From NCBI RefSeq assembly GCF_016921115.1, contig NZ_JAFFZS010000012.1, positions 1 to 64,000 of the forward strand: DNA of 64,000 nucleotides. The letters run 5' to 3'. Each line of letters begins with the position of its first letter. The stretch's first letter is position 1. A model generated the notes under the pieces. It was not told the origin of the DNA. It did not search any database and saw only the letters and a list, made by a program, of their open reading frames with translations. This DNA is from Streptomyces actuosus. Its GTDB lineage: Bacteria; Actinomycetota; Actinomycetes; Streptomycetales; Streptomycetaceae. Below are positions 35,615-43,593 of the stretch, piece by piece. The translations under genes and the position numbers were made by a program.

Positions 35615-36358
35615 ATGGGTGACTTCTTCTCCTATTTCTTCGACCACATCTCGCAGGTGTGGTCCGGGCTGAGGGTGACGGTCGAGGCCACGGTCCTCGG
35701 CGCGGCCGTCGCGCTCGCCCTGTCCTTCGTGTTCGGCTTCATGGCGTTCAGCGGGCCCCTGCCGGTGCGGGGCCTGTCACGGGTGATCGTGGAGTTCTTC
35801 CGCGGCACCTCGCTGTACGTCCAGCTGTTCTGGCTGTACTACGCGTTCCCGCTGCTGTTCGGCTACGAGCTGTCGCCGCTGTTCTGCGGAGTCCTGGCGT
35901 TCGGCATGAACTACGGCGCGTACGGCTCGGAGGTGGTGCGCGGTGCGCTGAACGCCGTGCCGAGGGCACAGTGGGAGGCGGCCGTCGCGCTGAACATGAC
36001 GCCGTTGCAGCGCATGCGCCGGGTCATCCTGCCGCAGGCGTGGGTGCAGATGATCCCGCCGTTCACGAACCTGCTGATCCAGCTGCTGAAGGCGACCCCG
36101 CTGCTGTGGCTGATCACGGCGGCCGAACTGACCACGGTGGTACAGCACTTCAGGGACCGCACCGGTGAGACGACCTGGGCGTACCTGACCCTGCTGGTGA
36201 TGTACTTCGTGCTCGCCTACGCGCTCACCCTGATGATGAACGCCCTGGAGCGGCACGCCAAGATCCGGCTCGGCCGGCACCCGGGGGGCGGCGGCCTGCT
36301 GCACTCCCGCGGCGCCGACGCGCCACGCAGATCCGAGACGGCGGGGGGTGCGCTGTGA
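35615..36358 (+). CDS. ehuC: EhuC-like polar amino acid ABC permease
   Basis: 247 aa HisMQ-type permease with four to five membrane helices. EAA-type loop: GALNAVPRAQWEAAVALNMTP, followed by RVILPQAWVQMIPPF. Begins 15 bp after ehuB and ends overlapping ehuD (GTGA). Partner of EhuD in the membrane channel. Confidence 0.83.
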   Translation: MGDFFSYFFDHISQVWSGLRVTVEATVLGAAVALALSFVFGFMAFSGPLPVRGLSRVIVEFFRGTSLYVQLFWLYYAFPLLFGYELSPLFCGVLAFGMNYGAYGSEVVRGALNAVPRAQWEAAVALNMTPLQRMRRVILPQAWVQMIPPFTNLLIQLLKATPLLWLITAAELTTVVQHFRDRTGETTWAYLTLLVMYFVLAYALTLMMNALERHAKIRLGRHPGGGGLLHSRGADAPRRSETAGGAL

Positions 36359-36999
36359 ACTACCAGTGGGACTGGGGCGCGGTCCGGGAGTCGCTGCCGT
36401 ACCTGCTGGACGGGTTCGGCATCACGCTGCTGGCCACGGTGCTCGGCACGCTGGTGGCGGCCGTGCTCGGGCTGGTCGTCGCCGTGCTCGGGCGGGTGCC
36501 GAGCCGGCTGGTGACGGTGCCGGTGCGCGCGCTGACCGAGTTCGTCCGGTCCACGCCGCTGCTGGTGCAACTGGTCGGCGCCTACGCGATCTTCAACTCG
36601 ATCGAGCCGCTGACCATCGGTATCGCCGTGCTCGGCATCCACTACGCCTCCTACATGTCGGAGGTGTACCGGGCGGGCATCGACGCCGTGCCGAAGGGCC
36701 AGTGGGAGGCCTGCCGGGCGCTGTCGATGTCACCGCGCCGGACGTGGCAGGCGGTGATCCTGCCGCAGGCGGTGCGCAACGTGCTGCCCGCGCTCGGCAA
36801 CTACGGCATCGCGATGTTCAAGGAGACCCCGTTCCTGGCCGTGATCACGGTCGTGGAGATGGTCGCTCAGGCCCGGGAGTACGGCGCGAACCACTTCGTG
36901 TACGCGGAGACGTTCACCCTCGCGGGCCTGATCTTCCTGGCGGCCAGCTATCCGACCTCGCTGCTGATGAGAAGACTGGAGAGGCGTCTTGGCCACTGA
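36355..36999 (+). CDS. ehuD: EhuD-like polar amino acid ABC permease
   Basis: 214 aa HisMQ-type permease. EAA loop AGIDAVPKGQWEACRALSMS and VILPQAVRNVLPALGNYGI are classic for this family. GTG start overlaps the ehuC stop, and its end overlaps ehuA by 11 nt. Together with EhuC it forms the translocation pore. Confidence 0.83.
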   Translation: MNYQWDWGAVRESLPYLLDGFGITLLATVLGTLVAAVLGLVVAVLGRVPSRLVTVPVRALTEFVRSTPLLVQLVGAYAIFNSIEPLTIGIAVLGIHYASYMSEVYRAGIDAVPKGQWEACRALSMSPRRTWQAVILPQAVRNVLPALGNYGIAMFKETPFLAVITVVEMVAQAREYGANHFVYAETFTLAGLIFLAASYPTSLLMRRLERRLGH

Positions 37000-37816
37000 T
37001 CCCCTGCAGAAGACGACCCCCGCCCCGGCGGACGCGGAGCCGGACGCGCCCGGAGACCTCGTGCGCTTCGACCACGTGGTCAAGCGCTTCGGCGACCACA
37101 CGGTGCTCGACCGGCTGGACTTCTCCGTCCAGCGCGGTGAGCACGTGACACTGATCGGGCCGAGCGGTTCGGGCAAGACGACGATCCTGCGGCTGCTGAT
37201 GACCCTGGAGCGGGTCAGCGACGGCGTGATCTGGGTGGACGGACAGCCGCTGTCGCACATGCCAGGCCCGGACGGCCGGCTCAGGCCGGCCGACGAGAAG
37301 CACCTGCGGCAGGTCCGCAAGAAGATCGGCATGGTGTTCCAGCAGTTCAACCTGTTCCCGAACATGAAGGTGCTGCAGAACATCACCGAGGCGCCGGTGA
37401 ACGTCCTCGGACTCGGCCGCGAGGAGGCGGAGCAGCGGGCGCGCGAGCTCCTCGACCTGGTCGGACTCGCCGACAAGGTCGACGCGCACCCGTCCCAGCT
37501 CTCCGGCGGCCAGCAGCAGCGGGTCGCCATCGCCCGGGCACTCGCCATGCGCCCGGAGATCCTCCTGCTGGACGAGGTGACCTCCGCCCTCGACCCGGAG
37601 CTGGTGGCCGGGGTGCTCGACCTGCTCAGGGAGATCGCGCACACCACCGACATCACCATGCTCTGCGTGACCCACGAGATGAACTTCGCCCGGGACATCT
37701 CCGACCAGGTGATGATGTTCGACTCGGGGAAAGTGATCGAGTCCGGTGCCCCGGACAAGATCTTCGGCGACCCCGACCACGAACGGACCCGGTCGTTCCT
37801 GAGCGCCGTTCTCTGA
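36989..37816 (+). CDS. ehuA: EhuA-like ABC transporter ATPase
   Basis: 275 aa. Walker A GPSGSGKTT, Q-loop MVFQQFNLFPNM, signature LSGGQQQRVAIARALA, Walker B ILLLDEVTSALDPE and H-loop TMLCVTHEM are all intact. TTG start at 36989, overlapping ehuD by 11 nt; an N-terminal disordered stretch of about 22 residues precedes the ATPase. Energises uptake by EhuBCD. Last gene of the operon. Confidence 0.88.
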   Translation: MATDPLQKTTPAPADAEPDAPGDLVRFDHVVKRFGDHTVLDRLDFSVQRGEHVTLIGPSGSGKTTILRLLMTLERVSDGVIWVDGQPLSHMPGPDGRLRPADEKHLRQVRKKIGMVFQQFNLFPNMKVLQNITEAPVNVLGLGREEAEQRARELLDLVGLADKVDAHPSQLSGGQQQRVAIARALAMRPEILLLDEVTSALDPELVAGVLDLLREIAHTTDITMLCVTHEMNFARDISDQVMMFDSGKVIESGAPDKIFGDPDHERTRSFLSAVL

Positions 37817-38226
37817 CATGGCTCCCGGCCCGAGGTCCAGGGATCCCGGCCTCGCGGTGTCTCCGCATCGTGCGGCGGAGCACCGCCTGTGGTCGTCCGC
37901 CCCGTAACATCGCGCAGCACGGACGATCGAGCAGCGGGAACGCCCGCTCCGCAGTCGACGTCGTCCGGGCAGCCCGGAGACGCAGTCGTCCCCGGCGTGA
38001 ACGCCGGGGCTCTCCGCGGAGGGTTCCTGTAATTGCACAACGCGCCCGGACCGTCGTTCCAGGTCGGAATGCGGTTGCATGTCAAGGACATATGCCAGAG
38101 TGCCAGCGTCGCAGTTGAGGAGGCCGGAATCTCGCCAACACCCCCTCCACGCAGGGCTCTTGCCGGTTATCGTGGAGGGGATCCGGACCGGATCACGGCC
38201 AGAAAGCGACCGCTGGGGGGACCACC
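37817..38226. other. Intergenic region, putative IclR control region
   Basis: 410 bp without a credible gene and less GC-rich around 38030-38110. It contains the inverted repeat ATGTC-AAG-GACAT (38079-38091) about 136 bp before the IclR start, a possible autoregulatory operator. Confidence 0.4.
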
Positions 38227-38985
38227 GTGGCGCTGATGCACGAGCCGACCGCGCCGTACCGATCGGCCCAGGACGCCCTGCGCGTCCTGGAGACCGTGGC
38301 CCGGCACACCACCGGCGTCAGTGACGCCGAACTAGCCCGCGAGACCCAGCTCGGCACGGAGCGGCTGACCACCCTCCTGCGGATGCTGCGCCGCGAGGGG
38401 TACGTCGAGCAGATCACCGACGGCGCGTACGTCGCCGGCGGCGCGCTCGCCCGGCTGGGCGCGGCGCAGGGCCGGGACGAGGCAGTGCGCACGCAGCTCC
38501 AGCGCATCCTCCGCCGGCTGCGCGACTCCGTCGGCGCCGCCGTCTACATCAGCCGGTATGTCGACGGCGAGGTCAAGGTGACCCAGTACGCCGACGGTCC
38601 GGCCACGCCCGCCGTGCACGAGTGGGTCGACTTCCGCTGCTCCGCCCACGCCACGGCGGTCGGCAAGAGCCTGCTCACCCAGCTCGACCACAACGGCCGC
38701 CGGGACCACCTCTCCCGGCACAGGATGGCCCGGCTCACCTCCCGCACGATCACCAGCGACAAGCTGCTGCTGTCCCGGCTGGCCGCCCAGCCGCCGACCG
38801 TGCCGGTGCTGGACCTGCAGGAGTACGCGATCGGCACGGTCTGCGCGGCCGTCCCGATCACCGCGGGGTCGTCCGTGGGCTGCCTCGCCCTCTCCCTTCC
38901 CGTGGAGCACGCCCACCGGCTCCGCCAGGCCGCCGACACCCTCAACCGGAACGCGGCGCCGGTCCTGCTGTCACTGACGATCTAG
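38227..38985 (+). CDS. IclR-family transcriptional regulator
   Basis: 252 aa. N-terminal winged helix (SAQDALRVLETVARHTTGVSDAELARETQLGTERLTTLLRMLRREGYVE, viewed as ALRVLE ... GVSDAELAR) and a C-terminal effector domain with CSAHATAVGKSLL and TVCAAVPI, typical of IclR. GTG start with GGGGGG upstream. It follows the ehuBCDA transporter and is the only regulator of the 29.8-39 kb catabolic island, so it probably controls those genes in response to the imported compound. Confidence 0.85.
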   Translation: MALMHEPTAPYRSAQDALRVLETVARHTTGVSDAELARETQLGTERLTTLLRMLRREGYVEQITDGAYVAGGALARLGAAQGRDEAVRTQLQRILRRLRDSVGAAVYISRYVDGEVKVTQYADGPATPAVHEWVDFRCSAHATAVGKSLLTQLDHNGRRDHLSRHRMARLTSRTITSDKLLLSRLAAQPPTVPVLDLQEYAIGTVCAAVPITAGSSVGCLALSLPVEHAHRLRQAADTLNRNAAPVLLSLTI

Positions 38986-38988
38986 GCG

Positions 38989-39063
38989 CCAGGGCGTGTT
39001 TCGGGGGTTCCGTCCTGCTCGCGGCGTCCGGGCGGACGACGCTGCTTTCGAAACACGCCCTGG
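38989..39063. repeat. MITE-like 75-bp palindromic element
   Basis: Perfect 15-bp terminal inverted repeats, CCAGGGCGTGTTTCG (38989-39003) and its complement (39049-39063), enclose 45 nt with further internal pairing (CGTCC/GGACG). It begins 4 nt after the IclR stop. I recall related GGGCGTGTTTCG palindromes dispersed in Streptomyces genomes. It could act as a terminator. Confidence 0.6.
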
Positions 39064-39251
39064 TCGCACCGCCCCGCGGCGGGAAGGCTTCGCCGACGGG
39101 CCGCAGACCCCGTCACGGGCGCGCCGCGGGCGGTGGTCCCCGTCGCGGCCCGGGCCCGGTTCCGGGTGGTCGGGAGCACCCCCGGGGACCGGGTAGTATT
39201 TTCTTCGTCACCCGGCACGGAGCGAGATGTTCCGAGGCCGGTGGGAGTCAT

Positions 39252-39325
39252 GCGCCGCTAGCTCAGTTGGTTAGAGCAGCTGACTCTTAATCAGCGGGTC
39301 CGGGGTTCGAGTCCCTGGCGGCGCA
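39252..39325 (+). tRNA. tRNA-Lys (CTT), copy 2
   Basis: Same 74-nt sequence as the copies at 24489 and 42945: acceptor GCGCCGC/GCGGCGC, anticodon CTT, A73. Its upstream flank differs from the other two. A -10-like TAGTAT at about 39194-39199 lies further upstream. Confidence 0.97.
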
Positions 39326-39330
39326 CCATG

Positions 39331-39362
39331 GAGGAGCCCCTCGCGCGAGCGAGGGGCTCCTC
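39331..39362 (+). terminator. Terminator of tRNA-Lys copy 2
   Basis: Perfect 14-bp stem GAGGAGCCCCTCGC (39331-39344) with GCGA loop, starting 5 nt after the tRNA. Confidence 0.85.
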
Positions 39363-39530
39363 TGCGTGTCACTCCCGCCCCGGACGGCACCGGGTGTACG
39401 GCGCACCCCCGCGCCCCGGTGTCCGCGCCCGGTGGGTGCCGGGCGCGGACGGCAGCCGGCTCCGGTGCGGTGCGGCCCCTGCCGGACGGGGACCGGCACG
39501 GGCCGCCGGGAGCCCGGGCGCGGTCGGAGG

Positions 39531-40136
39531 TCAGAACGTGACGTCGGAGCAGGCGTAGAACGCGTTGCCCGTGTCGGCGATCGTCCAGACGGCCAGGATG
39601 ACGTGGTGGCCGCTCAGGCCGGACGGCAGCCTGCCGCTGTGGGACAGGGTGGACGGGGGGCGCCGACCGCCGTAGGGGACGGTCAGGAACGGGGTGAGGT
39701 CGAGGTCCGAGCGGGTGAGGGCGTGGTTCTGGTTCCAGCCCTGCTTGGTGACGTAGTAAGTGAAGTCGGTCGTGGCGTGCCGGGCGGTGAACTGCCAGCG
39801 GAAGGTGTACGACTGCCCGCCGGTCACCGCGGTCCTCGGCCAGGGGGCGCCCGAGGGCGTGACCGGCGAGCTGAGCTGGGCGAACCTGCTCACGCTGCCG
39901 TTGCAGATCTGCCCGTCGGCGGGACCCGCGGCCGGGAAGCCCTTGGGCCCCTCGACGCTCTGCGGCTCCCACCGGATGTCACCGCAGCCGGTGACCGTGC
40001 CGATGGCGCAGAGCTTCTGCCTGCTGACGGGGAGGTCGGTGTAGCCGTGGGCGCTGGCGCCGCCGGAGGAGAGGACGAGAGCTCCGGTCGTGGCCAGTCC
40101 CACCACGGCGGCGTACCACTTGGTCCTTCTGCGCAT
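39531..40136 (-). CDS. lpmP: AA10 lytic polysaccharide monooxygenase (LpmP/Chb-like)
   Basis: 201 aa. Signal peptide of about 29 residues ending ASA, leaving an N-terminal His (HGYTDLPVSRQ) that supplies the copper histidine brace. A second brace His fits in TFRWQFTARHATTDFTYYVT. No extra binding module; single-domain size of chitin-binding Chb proteins. Expected to cleave chitin or beta-glucan oxidatively outside the cell. Position next to cslA-glxA fits SCO2833, reported as taking part with CslA/GlxA in hyphal-tip glycan deposition; symbol assigned on that basis. A DasR-type box lies upstream. Confidence 0.85.
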   Translation of the reverse strand: MRRRTKWYAAVVGLATTGALVLSSGGASAHGYTDLPVSRQKLCAIGTVTGCGDIRWEPQSVEGPKGFPAAGPADGQICNGSVSRFAQLSSPVTPSGAPWPRTAVTGGQSYTFRWQFTARHATTDFTYYVTKQGWNQNHALTRSDLDLTPFLTVPYGGRRPPSTLSHSGRLPSGLSGHHVILAVWTIADTGNAFYACSDVTF

Positions 40137-40181
40137 GCTGCCGCTCCTGGAGAACGTGGGGAGGTCCTGTGAGCCGTGCAG

Positions 40182-40197
40182 GTAGGTCTAGACCAAG
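40182..40197. promoter_or_regulatory. DasR-type (dre) box upstream of the LPMO
   Basis: GTAGGTCTAGACCAAG contains the perfect palindromic core GGTCTAGACC (40185-40194) of the DasR element. It lies 45-60 bp before the LPMO start codon, a normal operator position. Confidence 0.75.
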
Positions 40198-40271
40198 TCG
40201 CAGCGTATTGCCGCAAGTTGAACATGTCCATACCAATCACGGCGACCGCCGCCGCACCCTCCGGAGCATCG

Positions 40272-41399
40272 TCACGGCCCGGCCTCGCCCCGCCCCGCAC
40301 AGAAGGCCACCGTCAGGTCCTTCACCAGCGCCTTGCGCTCGTAGTCGTCCAGGTCGACCAGTCCGCGGACGGTCAGCCGGGTCACCGTGTCCTCGACCGA
40401 GTCGACGACCGAGGTGAGCACGCTCGCCCGGTGCTGGGCGTCCAGCGCGGCGATCCGGCGGCGCTGCATCACCGCGGCGACCTCCGGCGCGTACTCCACC
40501 CGCACCGGCTGCACCGAGAAGACCTCGAGCCCGACCGGCGCCATCTCCTCCGCCACCGACCGCGTCAGCACCTCCGACGCCCCCTCGGCCGGCACCCGCC
40601 CACCTCCGGGTGGTTCCACGGCGACCCGCGCCAGCGCCGCCTCGACACACTCGCGCAGGTACGCCTCGTGGTCGTCCACCCCCAGCGCGGCCCGCGCGGT
40701 GTCCCGCACCCGCCACACCACCAGCACCACCGCCTTCAGCGCCACCCCGCTGCCGTCGGCAGCGGGCATCGGATCGCTGCGCCAGTGCCGCAGCCGCACG
40801 TCGACACGGCGACGCAGCAGCAACGGGTTGACCCACATCAGGCCGGTGCGCCGGACCGTGCCCCGGTAGCGGCCGAACAGGCCGAGCACCCAGGCCCGGC
40901 CGGTACGCCCCCGCGCCAGTCCGCCGAAGCCGAACAGGCCCACCGCGCCCGCCCCCGCGTACGCCGCCCACTGCGCGGGCCCCAACCCCGCCCCCGCGTA
41001 CGCCGGCAGCCGCAGCGCCTCCAGCGCCACGGGCGGCAGCACCCCCGCCCACCACGAGGTCGCCGCACACCCGGCCGCCCCGCAGACGCCCGCCAGCACC
41101 CCTACCGTCCCGGGGAGCACCCGTGCGGGCCGCTCCGCCAGCTCCGGGTCGACCTGCGGCACCGGATGCCGGCGCAACTGCGGGCCGGGACGGCGCACCC
41201 GGGGCTGCTCCCCGGTGCCCTGCCGGCGGCCCACCACGGCGGGCCGCACCGGCACCGGCTCAGGGTCGGGGTCGTCGCGGAAGAGCAGGTGGACGGGGAT
41301 CTCCGTGGTCGCCTCGTTCTGGATGAGCCGCGTGGGCCGGGGCGCCTGCCCGTCGGCGTTCTCCTCGGGCTCGGGTGACGATGCAGTGGTCGTACTCAT
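40272..41399 (-). CDS. SPFH (stomatin/prohibitin-like) membrane protein
   Basis: 375 aa. A long disordered, Pro/Arg-rich N-terminus (about 1-95) precedes two hydrophobic segments (about 97-120 and 130-160). The SPFH domain follows: TGLMWVNPLLLRRRVDVRLRHW, VVLVVWRVRDTARAALGVDD, GLEVFSVQPVRVEYAPEVAAVMQRRRIAALDAQHRA (parts). Likely a membrane-scaffold or microdomain protein. Start at 41399 with TTGGAGG upstream. It lies between the LPMO and an NlpC-like hydrolase, all on the minus strand, so it may support the cell-surface glycan machinery. Confidence 0.8.
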   Translation of the reverse strand: MSTTTASSPEPEENADGQAPRPTRLIQNEATTEIPVHLLFRDDPDPEPVPVRPAVVGRRQGTGEQPRVRRPGPQLRRHPVPQVDPELAERPARVLPGTVGVLAGVCGAAGCAATSWWAGVLPPVALEALRLPAYAGAGLGPAQWAAYAGAGAVGLFGFGGLARGRTGRAWVLGLFGRYRGTVRRTGLMWVNPLLLRRRVDVRLRHWRSDPMPAADGSGVALKAVVLVVWRVRDTARAALGVDDHEAYLRECVEAALARVAVEPPGGGRVPAEGASEVLTRSVAEEMAPVGLEVFSVQPVRVEYAPEVAAVMQRRRIAALDAQHRASVLTSVVDSVEDTVTRLTVRGLVDLDDYERKALVKDLTVAFCAGRGEAGP

Positions 41400-41439
41400 A
41401 CATGCCTCCAACCGCTCCGCATGGGTGAGGTCATCGACG

Positions 41440-42756
41440 TCACGAGAAGAGCCGGCGCCAGGTCTCCGGCCCGGGATAGCCGTCCGCCGCGATGCCGCGC
41501 CAGCCCTGGACGCGCTGGAAGGCCTCCACGTTGCGCCGGTCCGCCTCGCCCCAGCGCGGACCGGGACCCTTCGTGTAGTGGGTGCCGTACCCCTTCGCGA
41601 CCAGCTGCCTGCCCAGCTGGGTCACATACGCGTTGTTCGCCCCGGGCCGGAACATGCCCCGGCCCGGGAACGGCGGGACGGTTCCGGGCGCCGGCGAAGT
41701 CGCGGGCGGCACGTCCCGGCCCGTGCCGGTGACCAGCAGCGACCAGGTGTGCGGCCCGGGATAGCCGTCCGCCTCTGCGCCCTTCCAGCCCTGCGCCCGC
41801 TGGAAGGCCTCCACGGCGCGGCGGTCGGACTCCGTCCAGCGCGGGCCGGGCCCGCTGGAGTAGAAGCGACCGGCGCCGCGGGCCACCAGCATCCGGCCGA
41901 GCCGGGTGACGTACTCGTTGTCCGCCCCGGGCCGGAAGGAGGCCACCCCCGGGAACGGGGTCTGCTCCTCGGGCTCCGCCGGCCCCTCGGGCTCCGCGGC
42001 CTCGCCGCCCGCCGCGCCCGCCGCGCCCGCCGGGTCCGCGGTGACGCCCTTGTAGCGGTAGGGGACGTACTGGCTCGCGTTGCTCCAGTAGGGGTAGGGG
42101 GTGGCCTGGCGGCGGGTGGTGGGGGCGGTCTGCTCGTAGGCGATGTAGTAGGTGTGCGTGTAGTCCGTCCAGCCTCCGAAGATCACCACGTGCGAGCCCT
42201 TCGCGGGGTTCGCGAGATTGTGGAAGAGCAGGATGTCGCCGGGCTCCAGCTCGTCCCGGGAGATCCGGTCCGCGTACTGGGCCAGGCTGCCGGTCCACTC
42301 GTTGCCCGGCAGGTTCCAGGCCATGGAGACGAAGCCCGAGCAGTCCTGCCGGTAGCCGTCCGACCAGTAGCTGGTCATGCTGTACGGCACCTTCGCCGCG
42401 ACCCACACCTTGGCCCGGCGGATGATCTCCGCACGGGTCGTCGCGGGCAGCTTCACGGTCCCCGCCGGCGTGTCGGTCCCGGCGCTCGGGCCGTGCAGCG
42501 GAGCCGCGGTGCCCTGCGGGGTGTCGGGCTCGTCACCGGCGGGGAGGCCGGGCAGTCCGGCTCCGTGCGGGACGGCCGCGGCCGGGGCGGCGTGCGCCGC
42601 GGCCAGCGCGCCCGAGGCGGCCGCCGCCACGATCAGGGCCCCTCGGTGGGCCGGGGGGCGGCACACCGAGGGCGGGAGCGTCCGCCGGCGCTGAGCGCAT
42701 CCGGGGCAGTCGCAGTCACTCTCGGGGTCGACCTCCTCGAAGACCGGTGTCTCCAT
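41440..42756 (-). CDS. NlpC/P60-like hydrolase with two peptidoglycan-binding domains
   Basis: 438 aa. A short cytoplasmic N-terminus with a Cys cluster (CDCPGCAQRR) is followed by a hydrophobic export or anchor segment (about 38-60). The Cys-His peptidase-like domain has DCSGFVSMAWNLPG as the Cys motif and GDILLFHN ... SHVVIFGGW with the His. Two tandem peptidoglycan-binding repeats follow (each FRPGA.N.YVT.LGR.LVA ... GPGPRW.E.DRR.VEAFQR.QGW ... DGYPGP.TW). Likely acts on the cell wall. Start at 42756 with GAGGGGA upstream. It precedes tRNA-Lys copy 3 in divergent orientation. Confidence 0.82.
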   Translation of the reverse strand: METPVFEEVDPESDCDCPGCAQRRRTLPPSVCRPPAHRGALIVAAAASGALAAAHAAPAAAVPHGAGLPGLPAGDEPDTPQGTAAPLHGPSAGTDTPAGTVKLPATTRAEIIRRAKVWVAAKVPYSMTSYWSDGYRQDCSGFVSMAWNLPGNEWTGSLAQYADRISRDELEPGDILLFHNLANPAKGSHVVIFGGWTDYTHTYYIAYEQTAPTTRRQATPYPYWSNASQYVPYRYKGVTADPAGAAGAAGGEAAEPEGPAEPEEQTPFPGVASFRPGADNEYVTRLGRMLVARGAGRFYSSGPGPRWTESDRRAVEAFQRAQGWKGAEADGYPGPHTWSLLVTGTGRDVPPATSPAPGTVPPFPGRGMFRPGANNAYVTQLGRQLVAKGYGTHYTKGPGPRWGEADRRNVEAFQRVQGWRGIAADGYPGPETWRRLFS

Positions 42757-42944
42757 GCGATTCCCCTCACACTCCGGGTGGAAATGTCCACGCTTGTGCA
42801 CATTGATCAGTTTCCCAACTGATATCCGGGCGCGCATGCTGACGGTCCGAATGATGTACACAGGGTCTATTTCGGAATATTTCCGGCGTGTCGCAGTGGC
42901 GGAAGGCACTCCTGGAGGTCATGTAGAGTTGTCGACGTCAGCAG

Positions 42945-43018
42945 GCGCCGCTAGCTCAGTTGGTTAGAGCAGCTGACTCTTAATCAGCGGGTCCGGGGTT
43001 CGAGTCCCTGGCGGCGCA
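42945..43018 (+). tRNA. tRNA-Lys (CTT), copy 3
   Basis: Identical to copies 1 and 2. The GACGTCAGCAG immediately upstream is shared with copy 1, so these two copies were duplicated with flanking DNA. A -10-like TAGAGT lies about 20 bp upstream. Confidence 0.97.
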
Positions 43019-43026
43019 CCGACAGC

Positions 43027-43054
43027 AAGGCCCCTCACTCACGCGAGGGGCCTT
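43027..43054 (+). terminator. Terminator of tRNA-Lys copy 3
   Basis: Stem AAGGCCCCTC (43027-43036) with 43045-43054 around an 8-nt loop, followed by TCTGCTTT. Confidence 0.85.
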
Positions 43055-43593
43055 CTGCTTTCCGACACCGCCGCGATCGGCGCGGCCGGCGGGGCGCCGG
43101 TCCGGCCGCAGCCGGTCGGCGTGCGGACGCTCGGGCCACCGCGCGGACCGGCGACCCCGTCCGCCCGGATCGGGTCGCAACCGATCGTTTCGAGAAAGAT
43201 CCGAACCCTCCCGTGCACGACTGTGCACAGTGCGCCCACAGGGACTCCACAGCCGCCACAATGACCGCGTATGACCAGTAAACACCGCGTTTCGCATCTT
43301 GCGATCATGCTGAGCACCGTAGAACCCTGGTTGTTCAAGATGACGCGGATCAGCGGCACTTGGGGCGTAAGTAACCGGTTGCGGGAGGCTTGACGGGGAG
43401 AGGGACCCCGTACGCGGATCGATGCCGAGGGGGGCATCATGCAACCGGAAGGGCGCACTTCCATGTCTGTAGGGTTGGTCGGGCGTGGTGACTGCGACCC
43501 ACCACTGCAACGCCTGTGACGGTCGAGGGGGCTCGAAGCAGGCGCACGGACAACCGGACGACACGCGGGGACCAGCGTGTGGGGGGATGACTC
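43055..43593. other. Long leader/promoter region of cslA
   Basis: About 540 bp with no credible gene. The part 43250-43400 is less GC-rich and is the likely promoter area. No DasR, CebR or BldD consensus was recognised. Confidence 0.4.

Noticed and set aside
38033..38236. Small ORF before the IclR gene
   Set aside because: No ribosome site, Pro/Arg-rich 3' half, and it runs into the regulator's start; better read as leader DNA.
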